A DNA stretch of 19,654 nucleotides from Eubacteriales bacterium (GTDB taxonomy: Bacteria; Bacillota; Clostridia; Peptostreptococcales; Anaerovoracaceae), in the NCBI GenBank assembly GCA_028692535.1, contig JAQUXD010000018.1, positions 1 to 19,654 of the forward strand, read 5' to 3'. Shown here piece after piece: positions 1 through 6,680 of the stretch. The notes under the pieces are model-generated. The model did not search any database, was not told the origin of the DNA, and saw only the letters and a program-made list of their open reading frames with translations. The translations under genes were made by a program, and so were the position numbers. Every line of letters begins with the position of its first letter. Position 1 is the stretch's first letter.

Positions 1-1
1 T

Positions 2-757
2 TGCGGCACGACGGATTTCACGCTGCCTTCGTCCAGAAATCAGCCCCTTCTGTTTCAGCCTGATGAGCTGATCGTTCTTGGAATTTGGATATCCGCAGGA
101 CGCATCCCGAACCTTCTTCTCCCTTTTCTGGAAGGAATGAAAGGGAACGGCGCGATCGCCGTTCCTGTCGTGCTCTTCGGAAACCGCGGATATGACGACG
201 GACTCGTAGAGCTTCGGGATATCCTGCTCCGTTGCGGAGCAACTCCGGTGGCAGCGGCGGCATTCGTGGGAGAACATTCCTTTTCGCCACGGATCGCCAC
301 GGAACGTCCGGACGTAAAGGATCTGGATGCCGCAAAAACCTTCGGACACAAGGTGGCGGACATGATTCTGAAGGAGAATAACCCCCCGGTGCCCGTACAA
401 GTGCCGGGCATCCCTTATCCTTACAGAGGATATTACCAGCCGCTGGATGAACAGGGATCACCGGTGCGTTTTCTCAAAGCCGTTCCCGTTACCACGGATG
501 CCTGTATCGACTGCAAGCTCTGTGCTGACATCTGCCCCATGGGCGCCATCGACCGGCACAATGTCTCCAATATTCCGGGAAAGTGCATCAAGTGCTGCGC
601 CTGTATCCGACAATGTCCCGTAAAAGCCAAGAACTTTGCCGATCCTGCCTTCCTATCCCATCTGCACATGCTGGAAAACACCCTGACACGCCGGTCGGAG
701 CCGGAATGCTATCCGAAATCGTGCCGAGAAGTTCCCTTACTCCCCAAAAGAACGTAG
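2..757 (+). CDS. EFR1-type flavodoxin/ferredoxin fusion, 5'-truncated by the window edge
   Basis: The reading frame is open from base 2, so the gene starts left of the window; 251 residues are visible. An internal ATG at 137 is not the start, because flavodoxin-like sequence continues upstream of it (LIVLGIWISAGRIPNLLLPF). The N-terminal part is the end of a flavodoxin domain (VVLFGNRGYDD, GEHSFS). The C-terminal part carries two 4Fe-4S motifs, CIDCKLCADICP (visible residues 168-179) and CIKCCACIRQCP (195-206), as in bacterial-type ferredoxins. The layout matches the EFR1 family, cytoplasmic electron carriers common in clostridia; partners are unknown. It is the only plus-strand gene. It converges on the phosphohexomutase gene and its last 21 bases overlap that gene's 3' end, so no terminator lies between them. 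Confidence 0.88.
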   Translation, partial: CGTTDFTLPSSRNQPLLFQPDELIVLGIWISAGRIPNLLLPFLEGMKGNGAIAVPVVLFGNRGYDDGLVELRDILLRCGATPVAAAAFVGEHSFSPRIATERPDVKDLDAAKTFGHKVADMILKENNPPVPVQVPGIPYPYRGYYQPLDEQGSPVRFLKAVPVTTDACIDCKLCADICPMGAIDRHNVSNIPGKCIKCCACIRQCPVKAKNFADPAFLSHLHMLENTLTRRSEPECYPKSCREVPLLPKRT

Positions 758-2305
758 CGCCGTCAGGTCCAATGCGGCATAAACATCCAGCAGATCTGCC
801 ACTTTTTTTGCAATCATGCGGCTGCCGCCGATCTGGTTGCTCTGGATATTCAGAGGCATAAGAGGCTCGTGAAGCGATTTGCGCAGCAGGAACCAGCCGT
901 CGCCATTCTCTGAATTGCAGGAAACCCGAATACCTTCGTAGTTGGGCTCCACGATCTGCATCCCGCATCGGCAGCGTCCATTGCATGGGTCTTGTGCGGT
1001 GCACTCCCCTGCTGAAATCAGCGCATTCAGGTTCTGCAGAACGCCATCCGCATAACCGGAAAACCCCTCTGCGTGGACCGGGATTCTGAATTCTGCCGTC
1101 TCTGCGGGCTCTTTGAGCGCAGAGATCACCGATCCGATATCTTTGCCCTCTCTTTTCAGCTGCGCTGCCCGGATGACGATCTTCGTGGCCAGATAGGCGC
1201 CATCATCCAGGAAATAATTCTCGCGATATGCCGCGTGACCGGACGTCTCAATGGCCAGCGGACTGTCGAACCCTTCTGCATTCAAGGCAATGGCTTTGTT
1301 GATCACATTCCGGTAACCTCGCTTGAAACGAAGGTGCCTATAGTTTAACTCATCTTCCAAGAACGCTGTCAGTTGGTCGCTGGTGACGCTGTCCGTCACC
1401 ACGATACTGCTCTTTCGCCTGGGATGGATCAAGGCCGCAGCCAGAGCGACGATCCGGTTCCTGTCGATTGCTTGCCCTTGAGAATCCACTGCGGCAGATC
1501 GGTCTACGTCCGTGTCAAACAAAATGCCCAGATCCGCACCGACGCGGCGCACCGCTTCGGAAACGGACTTCATGGCCTCCGGATCTTCCGGATTGGGCGA
1601 ATGGTTGGGGAAATGTCCATCGGGTTCCAGGAACTGACTTCCCCTCGTATCTGCGCCTAAGGGCTGCAGCACACGGGTGGCAAAAAACCCGCCTGCGCCA
1701 TTTCCCGCATCGCAAACCACATGCAGTCCGTCAAGAGGCTTTTCATCTGCGCAGTTGTCCAACTCCGAACATATGATTCCGCACAGATGGGCCGCATATC
1801 GATCCATCAAGTCGCAAGAAACAAGGCTCCCTTTTGGATGGGAGGCCGGATGCGCCGAAAGCGCAGAAGCCATCTCTACAATGGAGGCAATATCCTTTTG
1901 GTCCAGACCGCCGGACTTGGAAAAGTACTTAAATCCGTTCCGATCCCAGGGAAGATGGCTGGCTGTGATCATCACCGCCCCGTCCGCGGAAGTTTCGGGA
2001 AACACGGTGGACATGAACATGGCAGGGGTGGAGGCCATTGCGCAATCCAACACTCGAATGCCGCATGCCTGCAGCGTTTCACACACCACCCCGGACAGAA
2101 CTGCGCCCGACAAGCGCGAATCGCGACCAACTGCGACGGTGAGTGACTCGGTGTTCTGTGCTGTTTGCTTTGACAACCAGGCAGCAAAGGCACAAGTAAG
2201 GTCTGCTGCGGCCTTCTGCGTCAGATCCACGGGCTTTCCGGAAGTGTCGGGAAGCGCAACGCCCCGGATATCGCTCCCGTTCTGCAGCGCTTGATACTTT
2301 TTCAT
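737..2305 (-). CDS. Alpha-D-phosphohexomutase family protein (phosphomannomutase/phosphoglucomutase type)
   Basis: A 522-residue cytoplasmic enzyme of the family that moves phosphate between C1 and C6 of hexose phosphates. All family landmarks are visible: the phosphoserine loop TASHLPWDRNG with Ser116, the metal loop DTDVDR (264-269), the sugar-binding loop ETSGH (353-357), and a C-terminal phosphate-binding stretch around RKSLHEP. Substrate (glucose-, mannose- or another hexose phosphate) cannot be read from these motifs. It is longer than the roughly 450-residue bacterial enzymes. The start at 2305 has the ribosome site AGGAAGGAG. It is the last gene of the seven-gene run, 52 bp after the EIIC-like gene, with a hairpin in the gap. 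Its 3' end overlaps the convergent ferredoxin gene by 21 bp. Confidence 0.9.
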   Translation of the reverse strand: MKKYQALQNGSDIRGVALPDTSGKPVDLTQKAAADLTCAFAAWLSKQTAQNTESLTVAVGRDSRLSGAVLSGVVCETLQACGIRVLDCAMASTPAMFMSTVFPETSADGAVMITASHLPWDRNGFKYFSKSGGLDQKDIASIVEMASALSAHPASHPKGSLVSCDLMDRYAAHLCGIICSELDNCADEKPLDGLHVVCDAGNGAGGFFATRVLQPLGADTRGSQFLEPDGHFPNHSPNPEDPEAMKSVSEAVRRVGADLGILFDTDVDRSAAVDSQGQAIDRNRIVALAAALIHPRRKSSIVVTDSVTSDQLTAFLEDELNYRHLRFKRGYRNVINKAIALNAEGFDSPLAIETSGHAAYRENYFLDDGAYLATKIVIRAAQLKREGKDIGSVISALKEPAETAEFRIPVHAEGFSGYADGVLQNLNALISAGECTAQDPCNGRCRCGMQIVEPNYEGIRVSCNSENGDGWFLLRKSLHEPLMPLNIQSNQIGGSRMIAKKVADLLDVYAALDLTALRSFGE

Positions 2306-2315
2306 ATTTTGCTCC

Positions 2316-2327
2316 TTCCTGCAGGAA
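2316..2327. repeat. 12-bp perfect palindrome at the phosphohexomutase ribosome binding site
   Basis: TTCCTGCAGGAA is self-complementary over its full length and directly abuts the 2328-2350 hairpin. Its right half on the minus strand forms part of the AGGAAGGAG ribosome binding site of the phosphohexomutase gene. As a DNA site it could bind a dimeric protein; as RNA the arms leave little loop, so pairing would need rearrangement. No function is shown. Confidence 0.4.
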
Positions 2328-2359
2328 CCGGGCGACCAAAGGCCGCCCGGATTGTTTTT
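2328..2359 (+). terminator. Strong hairpin followed by a T tract on the plus strand
   Basis: CCGGGCG (2328-2334) pairs with CGCCCGG (2344-2350); an inner CC/GG pair closes an AAA loop. On the plus strand it is followed by ATTGTTTTT. On the minus strand, which carries the genes, there is no T run after the stem, so it looks oriented to stop plus-strand (antisense) transcription. The T tract coincides with the stop codon of the EIIC-like gene. On the minus strand the hairpin would sit between two cistrons and could act as an RNA-stabilising stem instead. Confidence 0.55.
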
Positions 2360-3398
2360 ACAGCTCCAATTTCAGATCCCCCGGCCGGATCCACCCTATT
2401 TTCCGAAGCGGGTAGGCGATCAACGGAGTGATAAATGCGGGAAGTACGATACAGACCATCAGGATCGCCACCCATCCTGTCGTACCCGCTTGGGCAAACC
2501 ATTCGCTGGAGTATACACCGATCGGTCCGACCAGCCCGCAAGTACCCATCCCGGAAGCCACGGCTACGCCGTTTTCCATCTGAAAGATGCAGGTGGCAAT
2601 CGGTCCGGTGATAGCTCCCGCCAGTGTGGGCGGTATCCATACCTTCGGATTCTTAACAATATTACCCATTTGAAGCATTGAAGTGCCCAAGCCCTGAGCC
2701 AGGATTCCGCCCCAACGGTTTTCGGGAAAGCTCATTACGGCAAAGCCGACCATCTGGGCACAGCAGCCCGCAGTTGCGGCGCCGCCGGCCAGGCCCACAA
2801 GCCCCAGAGTGGCACAGATGGCCGCGGAACTGATGGGAAGCGTTAAAGCGACTCCGACAAGGACTGCGACCAGCATCCCCATCCCAAAGGGTTGCAATAC
2901 TGTCGCGCGCATAATCATGCTGCCGAACCCGGTCATAATGGCGGACACGCCGGGGCCGATGAGCACCGCTGTCGCTATACCCGATACGATAGTAACCGTG
3001 GGCGTCAGGAGGATATCGATCTTCGTTTCCTTTGACACAAGTTTTCCCAGCTCTGCGGCGATGATCACCGAAAGCAGCGTCCCCAGGGGTCCGCCCAGCG
3101 TATTGGCGCCGATCCCGACGGCGCAAAGCGAAAACAAGACCAAGGAAGGCGCTTTGAGCGCGTAACCGATAGCTACCGCCATGGCAGCGCCGGTGGCGCC
3201 TGTGGCATAGCCGGCCACTTCGCCCAGCCATGGCCAGCCGATTTTTCCTGCCAGTGTGTTGAAGATCGTTCCGATCAGAAGCGAAGCAAAGAGCCCGAAG
3301 GCCATCGAACCCATTGCATCCACAAAGTAGACTTTTGCCGACAGCGTAACACCTTTCCTTGCCGCAAAGCCTCTTAATCCCGTTTTTGGTTCATCCAT
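2358..3398 (-). CDS. PTS_EIIC_2 family membrane protein (PfoR-like)
   Basis: A 346-residue very hydrophobic protein with about nine or ten predicted membrane segments, rich in Gly and Ala. Family-type stretches include GIGANTLGGPLGT, AGCCAQMVGF, NPKVWIPPTLAGAITGP and SGMGTCGLVGP. These fit the PTS_EIIC_2 family, which includes the Clostridium perfringens PfoR protein. Known for the family: resemblance to sugar-specific IIC permease domains. Seen here: no fused or adjacent EIIA or EIIB domain, so phosphotransferase coupling is unproven. A ribosome site AGGAGG lies at the stop codon of the upstream SGNH gene, 15 bp away, indicating a shared transcript. Inference: it imports the substrate processed by the neighbouring kinase and aldolase. 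It could also transport something else or act as a membrane sensor. Confidence 0.82.
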   Translation of the reverse strand: MDEPKTGLRGFAARKGVTLSAKVYFVDAMGSMAFGLFASLLIGTIFNTLAGKIGWPWLGEVAGYATGATGAAMAVAIGYALKAPSLVLFSLCAVGIGANTLGGPLGTLLSVIIAAELGKLVSKETKIDILLTPTVTIVSGIATAVLIGPGVSAIMTGFGSMIMRATVLQPFGMGMLVAVLVGVALTLPISSAAICATLGLVGLAGGAATAGCCAQMVGFAVMSFPENRWGGILAQGLGTSMLQMGNIVKNPKVWIPPTLAGAITGPIATCIFQMENGVAVASGMGTCGLVGPIGVYSSEWFAQAGTTGWVAILMVCIVLPAFITPLIAYPLRKIGWIRPGDLKLEL

Positions 3399-3413
3399 TC
3401 CTCGTAATGCCTC

Positions 3414-4067
3414 CTAAGCATGATGTGGCTTTTTGTCCTTAAGAATGTCAAGGATCACAGGAAAGATCCCTTCGGCGAACTGAAGACATCCTTCCGCGTT
3501 GTAATGGCAAGCATCCGGCTGCGTATTGCTCGGATCCACCCAAGCTGCAGCATCGGCAAAATGGATATGTCTTTCGCGCGCCAGTTCACGGTACAGACCG
3601 GCCAGCTCTTTGGTTTTTGCCACTGACGCTGCGTCCAGCTCACAATCCGGCGGCATATCCTCCTGCAAAGGAACCGGAGCGACCAGAAGGATTTCCGCAT
3701 CGGTGGACATCCAGCGCAGAACGTCATCGATCTTGTGCAACAGCACCCGCATCGCCATTTGAATTTCACCGGCCGATAAATGATATCTGGATTTCACATC
3801 GTTGGTGCCCAGCATCACGATGATCAGATCCAATGGAAAATGGGACATCAAACACGTGTATATGTAGTCCATGGCATTGCGTCCGGGTTTGATGTCATCA
3901 TCGATTGCGCAGGTGCGTCCGATCATCCCTTCCTCGATGATCAAATACTCCGGGCCAAGCATATTTGCCAGCTGCCCCGGCCAGCGTTGCGCGTAGGGAA
4001 GCCTGCCGTTTTCCAGCGGAACCATCCCATAGGTGTTGGAATCTCCGAAACATAGAATACTGTACAT
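3414..4067 (-). CDS. SGNH/GDSL-family hydrolase
   Basis: A 217-residue protein with the complete SGNH signature: GDSNTYG with nucleophile Ser10, a block II glycine in GMIGRTC (47-53), GTND (87-90), and the C-terminal DACH with Asp185 and His188. There is no signal peptide, so it should act in the cytoplasm. Family members are esterases or thioesterases; several remove acetyl or other acyl groups from sugars. The gene begins immediately after the kinase stop codon (TAAAATG arrangement) with a G-rich ribosome site inside the kinase's end, which implies translational coupling. The operon setting suggests it deacylates the sugar substrate of the cluster, but substrate specificity is not visible. 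Confidence 0.85.
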   Translation of the reverse strand: MYSILCFGDSNTYGMVPLENGRLPYAQRWPGQLANMLGPEYLIIEEGMIGRTCAIDDDIKPGRNAMDYIYTCLMSHFPLDLIIVMLGTNDVKSRYHLSAGEIQMAMRVLLHKIDDVLRWMSTDAEILLVAPVPLQEDMPPDCELDAASVAKTKELAGLYRELARERHIHFADAAAWVDPSNTQPDACHYNAEGCLQFAEGIFPVILDILKDKKPHHA

Positions 4068-4068
4068 T

Positions 4069-5013
4069 TTAACGCCCCCTTTGCTGCGCCATCAGCGCCT
4101 CCACTTCTTTTCTTCCGGTCAGGCCGGAAGCGCCTATATAACGAACGGAACAAGCGGCAGTGGCATTGGCAAAATCCGCGCATGCTGCCGGAGCTTTCCC
4201 TTCCATCAGCGCAGCTATGAAGCCGGCGGCAAAATTGTCGCCCGCTCCGGTCGTGTCAATGGCATCCTCAACAGCATATCCGGGAATATGGTCCTGCCTC
4301 CCGGCACTGTCAAAGAGGTAACAGCCTTCTCTTCCGGCCTTGATCACCACATGACGGGCGCCCATGCCGATAAAACAGCGAGCGATGCGGTCCAATTCGG
4401 TTTCCCCGCTGAACCAGCATCCTTCATCATAATTGGGGAAAATATAATCCGTATAGGGCAGAAAGGCTTCCATAGCATCCTTTGTCGCGCCATCCGGACC
4501 GCGAATCACATCCACGCAAGTGGTGATCCCGTTTTCTTTGGCGACGCGCAAAAGCTTTGGAAGCGCCCGGGTCAGTCCCGCACAGGAAAATGCGCTGCCC
4601 ACGGATACCACGTCTGCATCCTTGAGCGCAGTCCAGTCGATGCAGTCCTCGGACAAAGCATTGTCAGCGCCGTGATTGATGATAAAGCTTCTCTCGCCGT
4701 CGGGATGGATGCAGACCAGTGAGACCGTGGTAGGCAGATTGGGATGTCGCCCTACGCCGCCCATGTCCACGCCTGCCTGCGCTCCCTGCTGCAGGATAAA
4801 ATCCCCAAACAAGTCCCTGCCCACCAGGCTCATCAGGCGCGCCTGATGCCCCAGCTTGACCAGCGTGATCGCCTCGTTGATGGCATCTCCGCCCGTATTG
4901 TATGAAAAGCTGGGAATACGCGTTGTCTCAGAATGAAAAGCATCCCTCGAAATACCGGGTATGAGCACGTCGCAAACCGCCAGTCCGTAACAAATTGCCG
5001 TCCCTTGCTTCAA
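4069..5013 (-). CDS. PfkB-family carbohydrate kinase
   Basis: A 314-residue ribokinase-fold kinase, the usual length. The N-terminal sugar-binding motif GGDAIN (41-46) and the C-terminal ATP/anion-hole motif DTTGAGD (253-259, catalytic Asp259) are intact. The family phosphorylates sugars, sugar phosphates or nucleosides with ATP; the acceptor here is unknown. The start is TTG at 5013-5011, chosen because AGGAGG lies five bases upstream and no ATG occurs near the conserved N-terminus. That ribosome site overlaps the aldolase stop codon (TAGGAGG), linking the two genes. Kinase followed by aldolase is the order of steps in tagatose-6-phosphate or ketose-phosphate breakdown, so it probably makes the bisphosphate or monophosphate cleaved by its neighbour. 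Confidence 0.88.
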   Translation of the reverse strand: MKQGTAICYGLAVCDVLIPGISRDAFHSETTRIPSFSYNTGGDAINEAITLVKLGHQARLMSLVGRDLFGDFILQQGAQAGVDMGGVGRHPNLPTTVSLVCIHPDGERSFIINHGADNALSEDCIDWTALKDADVVSVGSAFSCAGLTRALPKLLRVAKENGITTCVDVIRGPDGATKDAMEAFLPYTDYIFPNYDEGCWFSGETELDRIARCFIGMGARHVVIKAGREGCYLFDSAGRQDHIPGYAVEDAIDTTGAGDNFAAGFIAALMEGKAPAACADFANATAACSVRYIGASGLTGRKEVEALMAQQRGR

Positions 5014-5022
5014 TACAGCCTC

Positions 5023-5859
5023 CTATGCCTTTCCCTGACTTCCGAACAGTCGGATCTTTTCTTCTGTTCGATCTCTGACAGCTTTTACGTGATTCTCAAA
5101 GATCGTATAGTAGTTGGCGCCGGCTTTGATGTCCCGGGTAAAACTCTCCACCGCGGAAAGAAGCAGCTCGGTATGGATGTTGATCTTCGTGATGCCCGAC
5201 TCTGTGCAGCGGCGAATATCCTGGTCCGGGATCCCCGATGCGCCGTGAAGCACCAGCGGAACGCTCACGGCCTTCCGCACGGCATCCAGCACCTCGTAAC
5301 GGATCTCCGGTTTTCGCTGATAGACGCCATGGGCATTGCCGATGGCTACGGCCAGCGCGTCGATTTCCGTCCGTTTCACGTATTCGGCGGCCAGCGAGGG
5401 ATCCGTAAATCCGTAATTTGACAGATCGGACATGCCTTCATCTCCCACGTGCCCCAACTCTGCTTCCACAGGGATCCCCAGAGGTCTGCAGAAGGCCACC
5501 ACTTCCCGGGTCTTTTGAATATTCTCTTCGAAGGGCAACGCCGAAGCGTCGATCATCACGGAGTTGAAGCCCGCCTCAACGGCCAGCTTCACCTGTTCAA
5601 AGGTATTGGCGTGATCCAGATGGATCACAACGGGAAGATCGGTCTCCTCCGCATAGGAACGCATCAGTTTTGCAAAATGCCGCATCGGTGAAAACGCCTC
5701 GAAGGGAGGACCGTAGGCGAGTATGACAGGCGCCCTGAGCGCCTGCTGGGCCTCCATGACGCCTTTCAGCAATTCCAGGTTGAACACATCGAAATTGCCG
5801 ACGCCATATCCTTCTGCGTCGGCCTTTTCCAGCATTTCTCTCATTGATACCAGTGCCAT
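5023..5859 (-). CDS. Class II ketose-bisphosphate aldolase, GatY/KbaY-like
   Basis: A 278-residue metal-dependent aldolase. The catalytic Asp82 and metal ligand His83 (HLDH), Glu134 (EAELGH), His177 (GNAHG) and His205 (LHGASG) are present, as is the phosphate-binding NIHTEL segment (227-232). The LHGASG form, in place of the LHGGSG of many glycolytic enzymes, is like the tagatose-bisphosphate aldolases GatY and KbaY. The expected reaction is reversible cleavage of a ketose (bis)phosphate to dihydroxyacetone phosphate and an aldehyde. The position between MscS and a sugar kinase argues for a dedicated catabolic role rather than central glycolysis. The gene starts 2 bp after the mscS-like stop codon. 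A role in fructose-1,6-bisphosphate cleavage cannot be excluded. Confidence 0.88.
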   Translation of the reverse strand: MALVSMREMLEKADAEGYGVGNFDVFNLELLKGVMEAQQALRAPVILAYGPPFEAFSPMRHFAKLMRSYAEETDLPVVIHLDHANTFEQVKLAVEAGFNSVMIDASALPFEENIQKTREVVAFCRPLGIPVEAELGHVGDEGMSDLSNYGFTDPSLAAEYVKRTEIDALAVAIGNAHGVYQRKPEIRYEVLDAVRKAVSVPLVLHGASGIPDQDIRRCTESGITKINIHTELLLSAVESFTRDIKAGANYYTIFENHVKAVRDRTEEKIRLFGSQGKA

Positions 5860-5861
5860 GG

Positions 5862-6668
5862 CTATACCTTCCCTTCATTTTTGATTTGCACATCCAGTTG
5901 CGGGAAAGGAATGGTGACACCGGCATCCTTAAGTGTATCCTTCACGATGTTTAGTGTATCCCATCTGATATCCCAGAATTCCGAGGTCTTGCACCAAGCC
6001 CGAAGAACCAAATTGACCGAGCTGTCTCCGTAGTCGTCAACCACGCAGTACGGCGGCGGATCAGGCAAGATCCGACTGTCTTTCGCCAGCATATCCAGCA
6101 ACGCTTTCCGCGCTGTCTCGATATCGGCCTCGTAGGCAATACCGATGTTTAATGTAAGCCGTCTGGTTTCTTGCTTGGAATAGTTGGTAATGGTGCTGTT
6201 GGTCAACTGGCCGTTGGGAATCGTCACCACCTGGTTATCGATGGTCAGGATCGTGGTGTACAACAGATCAATGCTCTCGATCATACCGGAAACACCGCAG
6301 CATTCCACAAAGTTTCCTTTGGTGAAGGGCTTCGTGAACATGATCAGGATTCCCCCGGCGAAATTTCCCAGACTGTCCTTGAGTGCCATTGCTACGGCCA
6401 CACCGGCCGCAGCAAAGACCGTCAGCAAGGAAGTTGCTTTGATGCCCATGGAGTCCAGCAGGGTAATCATCAGGATCGACCACAGGGCGACTTTGAGGAT
6501 GTTGCCGAAAAACTTGTGGAACATGGGATCGATGCGAGTCTTCCTTAAAAATCCGGAAAAAAGCTTTGTCGAGATCTTGATCGCAACAATGCCGATGACC
6601 AGGATCAGCAAGGCCACGAACGCATGATTCGTTAATTCAGTTATTGTATTATTGTCAAAGAATGGCAT
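5862..6668 (-). CDS. Small-conductance mechanosensitive channel, MscS family
   Basis: A 268-residue protein, close to the length of E. coli MscS (286). Two N-terminal membrane helices precede the Gly/Ala-rich pore-lining helix (TVFAAAGVAVAMALKDSLGNFAGG). The beta domain has the usual VTIPNGQLTNSTITNYS stretch and a C-terminal alpha/beta domain follows. It should form a homoheptameric plasma-membrane channel that opens on membrane tension to release solutes during hypo-osmotic shock. It lies 12 bp downstream of the M20 hydrolase and 2 bp upstream of the aldolase, so it is co-transcribed with a metabolic operon. Inference: it may vent metabolites or osmolytes accumulated by the pathway, or the linkage may be incidental. 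Confidence 0.92.
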   Translation of the reverse strand: MPFFDNNTITELTNHAFVALLILVIGIVAIKISTKLFSGFLRKTRIDPMFHKFFGNILKVALWSILMITLLDSMGIKATSLLTVFAAAGVAVAMALKDSLGNFAGGILIMFTKPFTKGNFVECCGVSGMIESIDLLYTTILTIDNQVVTIPNGQLTNSTITNYSKQETRRLTLNIGIAYEADIETARKALLDMLAKDSRILPDPPPYCVVDDYGDSSVNLVLRAWCKTSEFWDIRWDTLNIVKDTLKDAGVTIPFPQLDVQIKNEGKV

Positions 6669-6680
6669 AAAGCACTCCTG

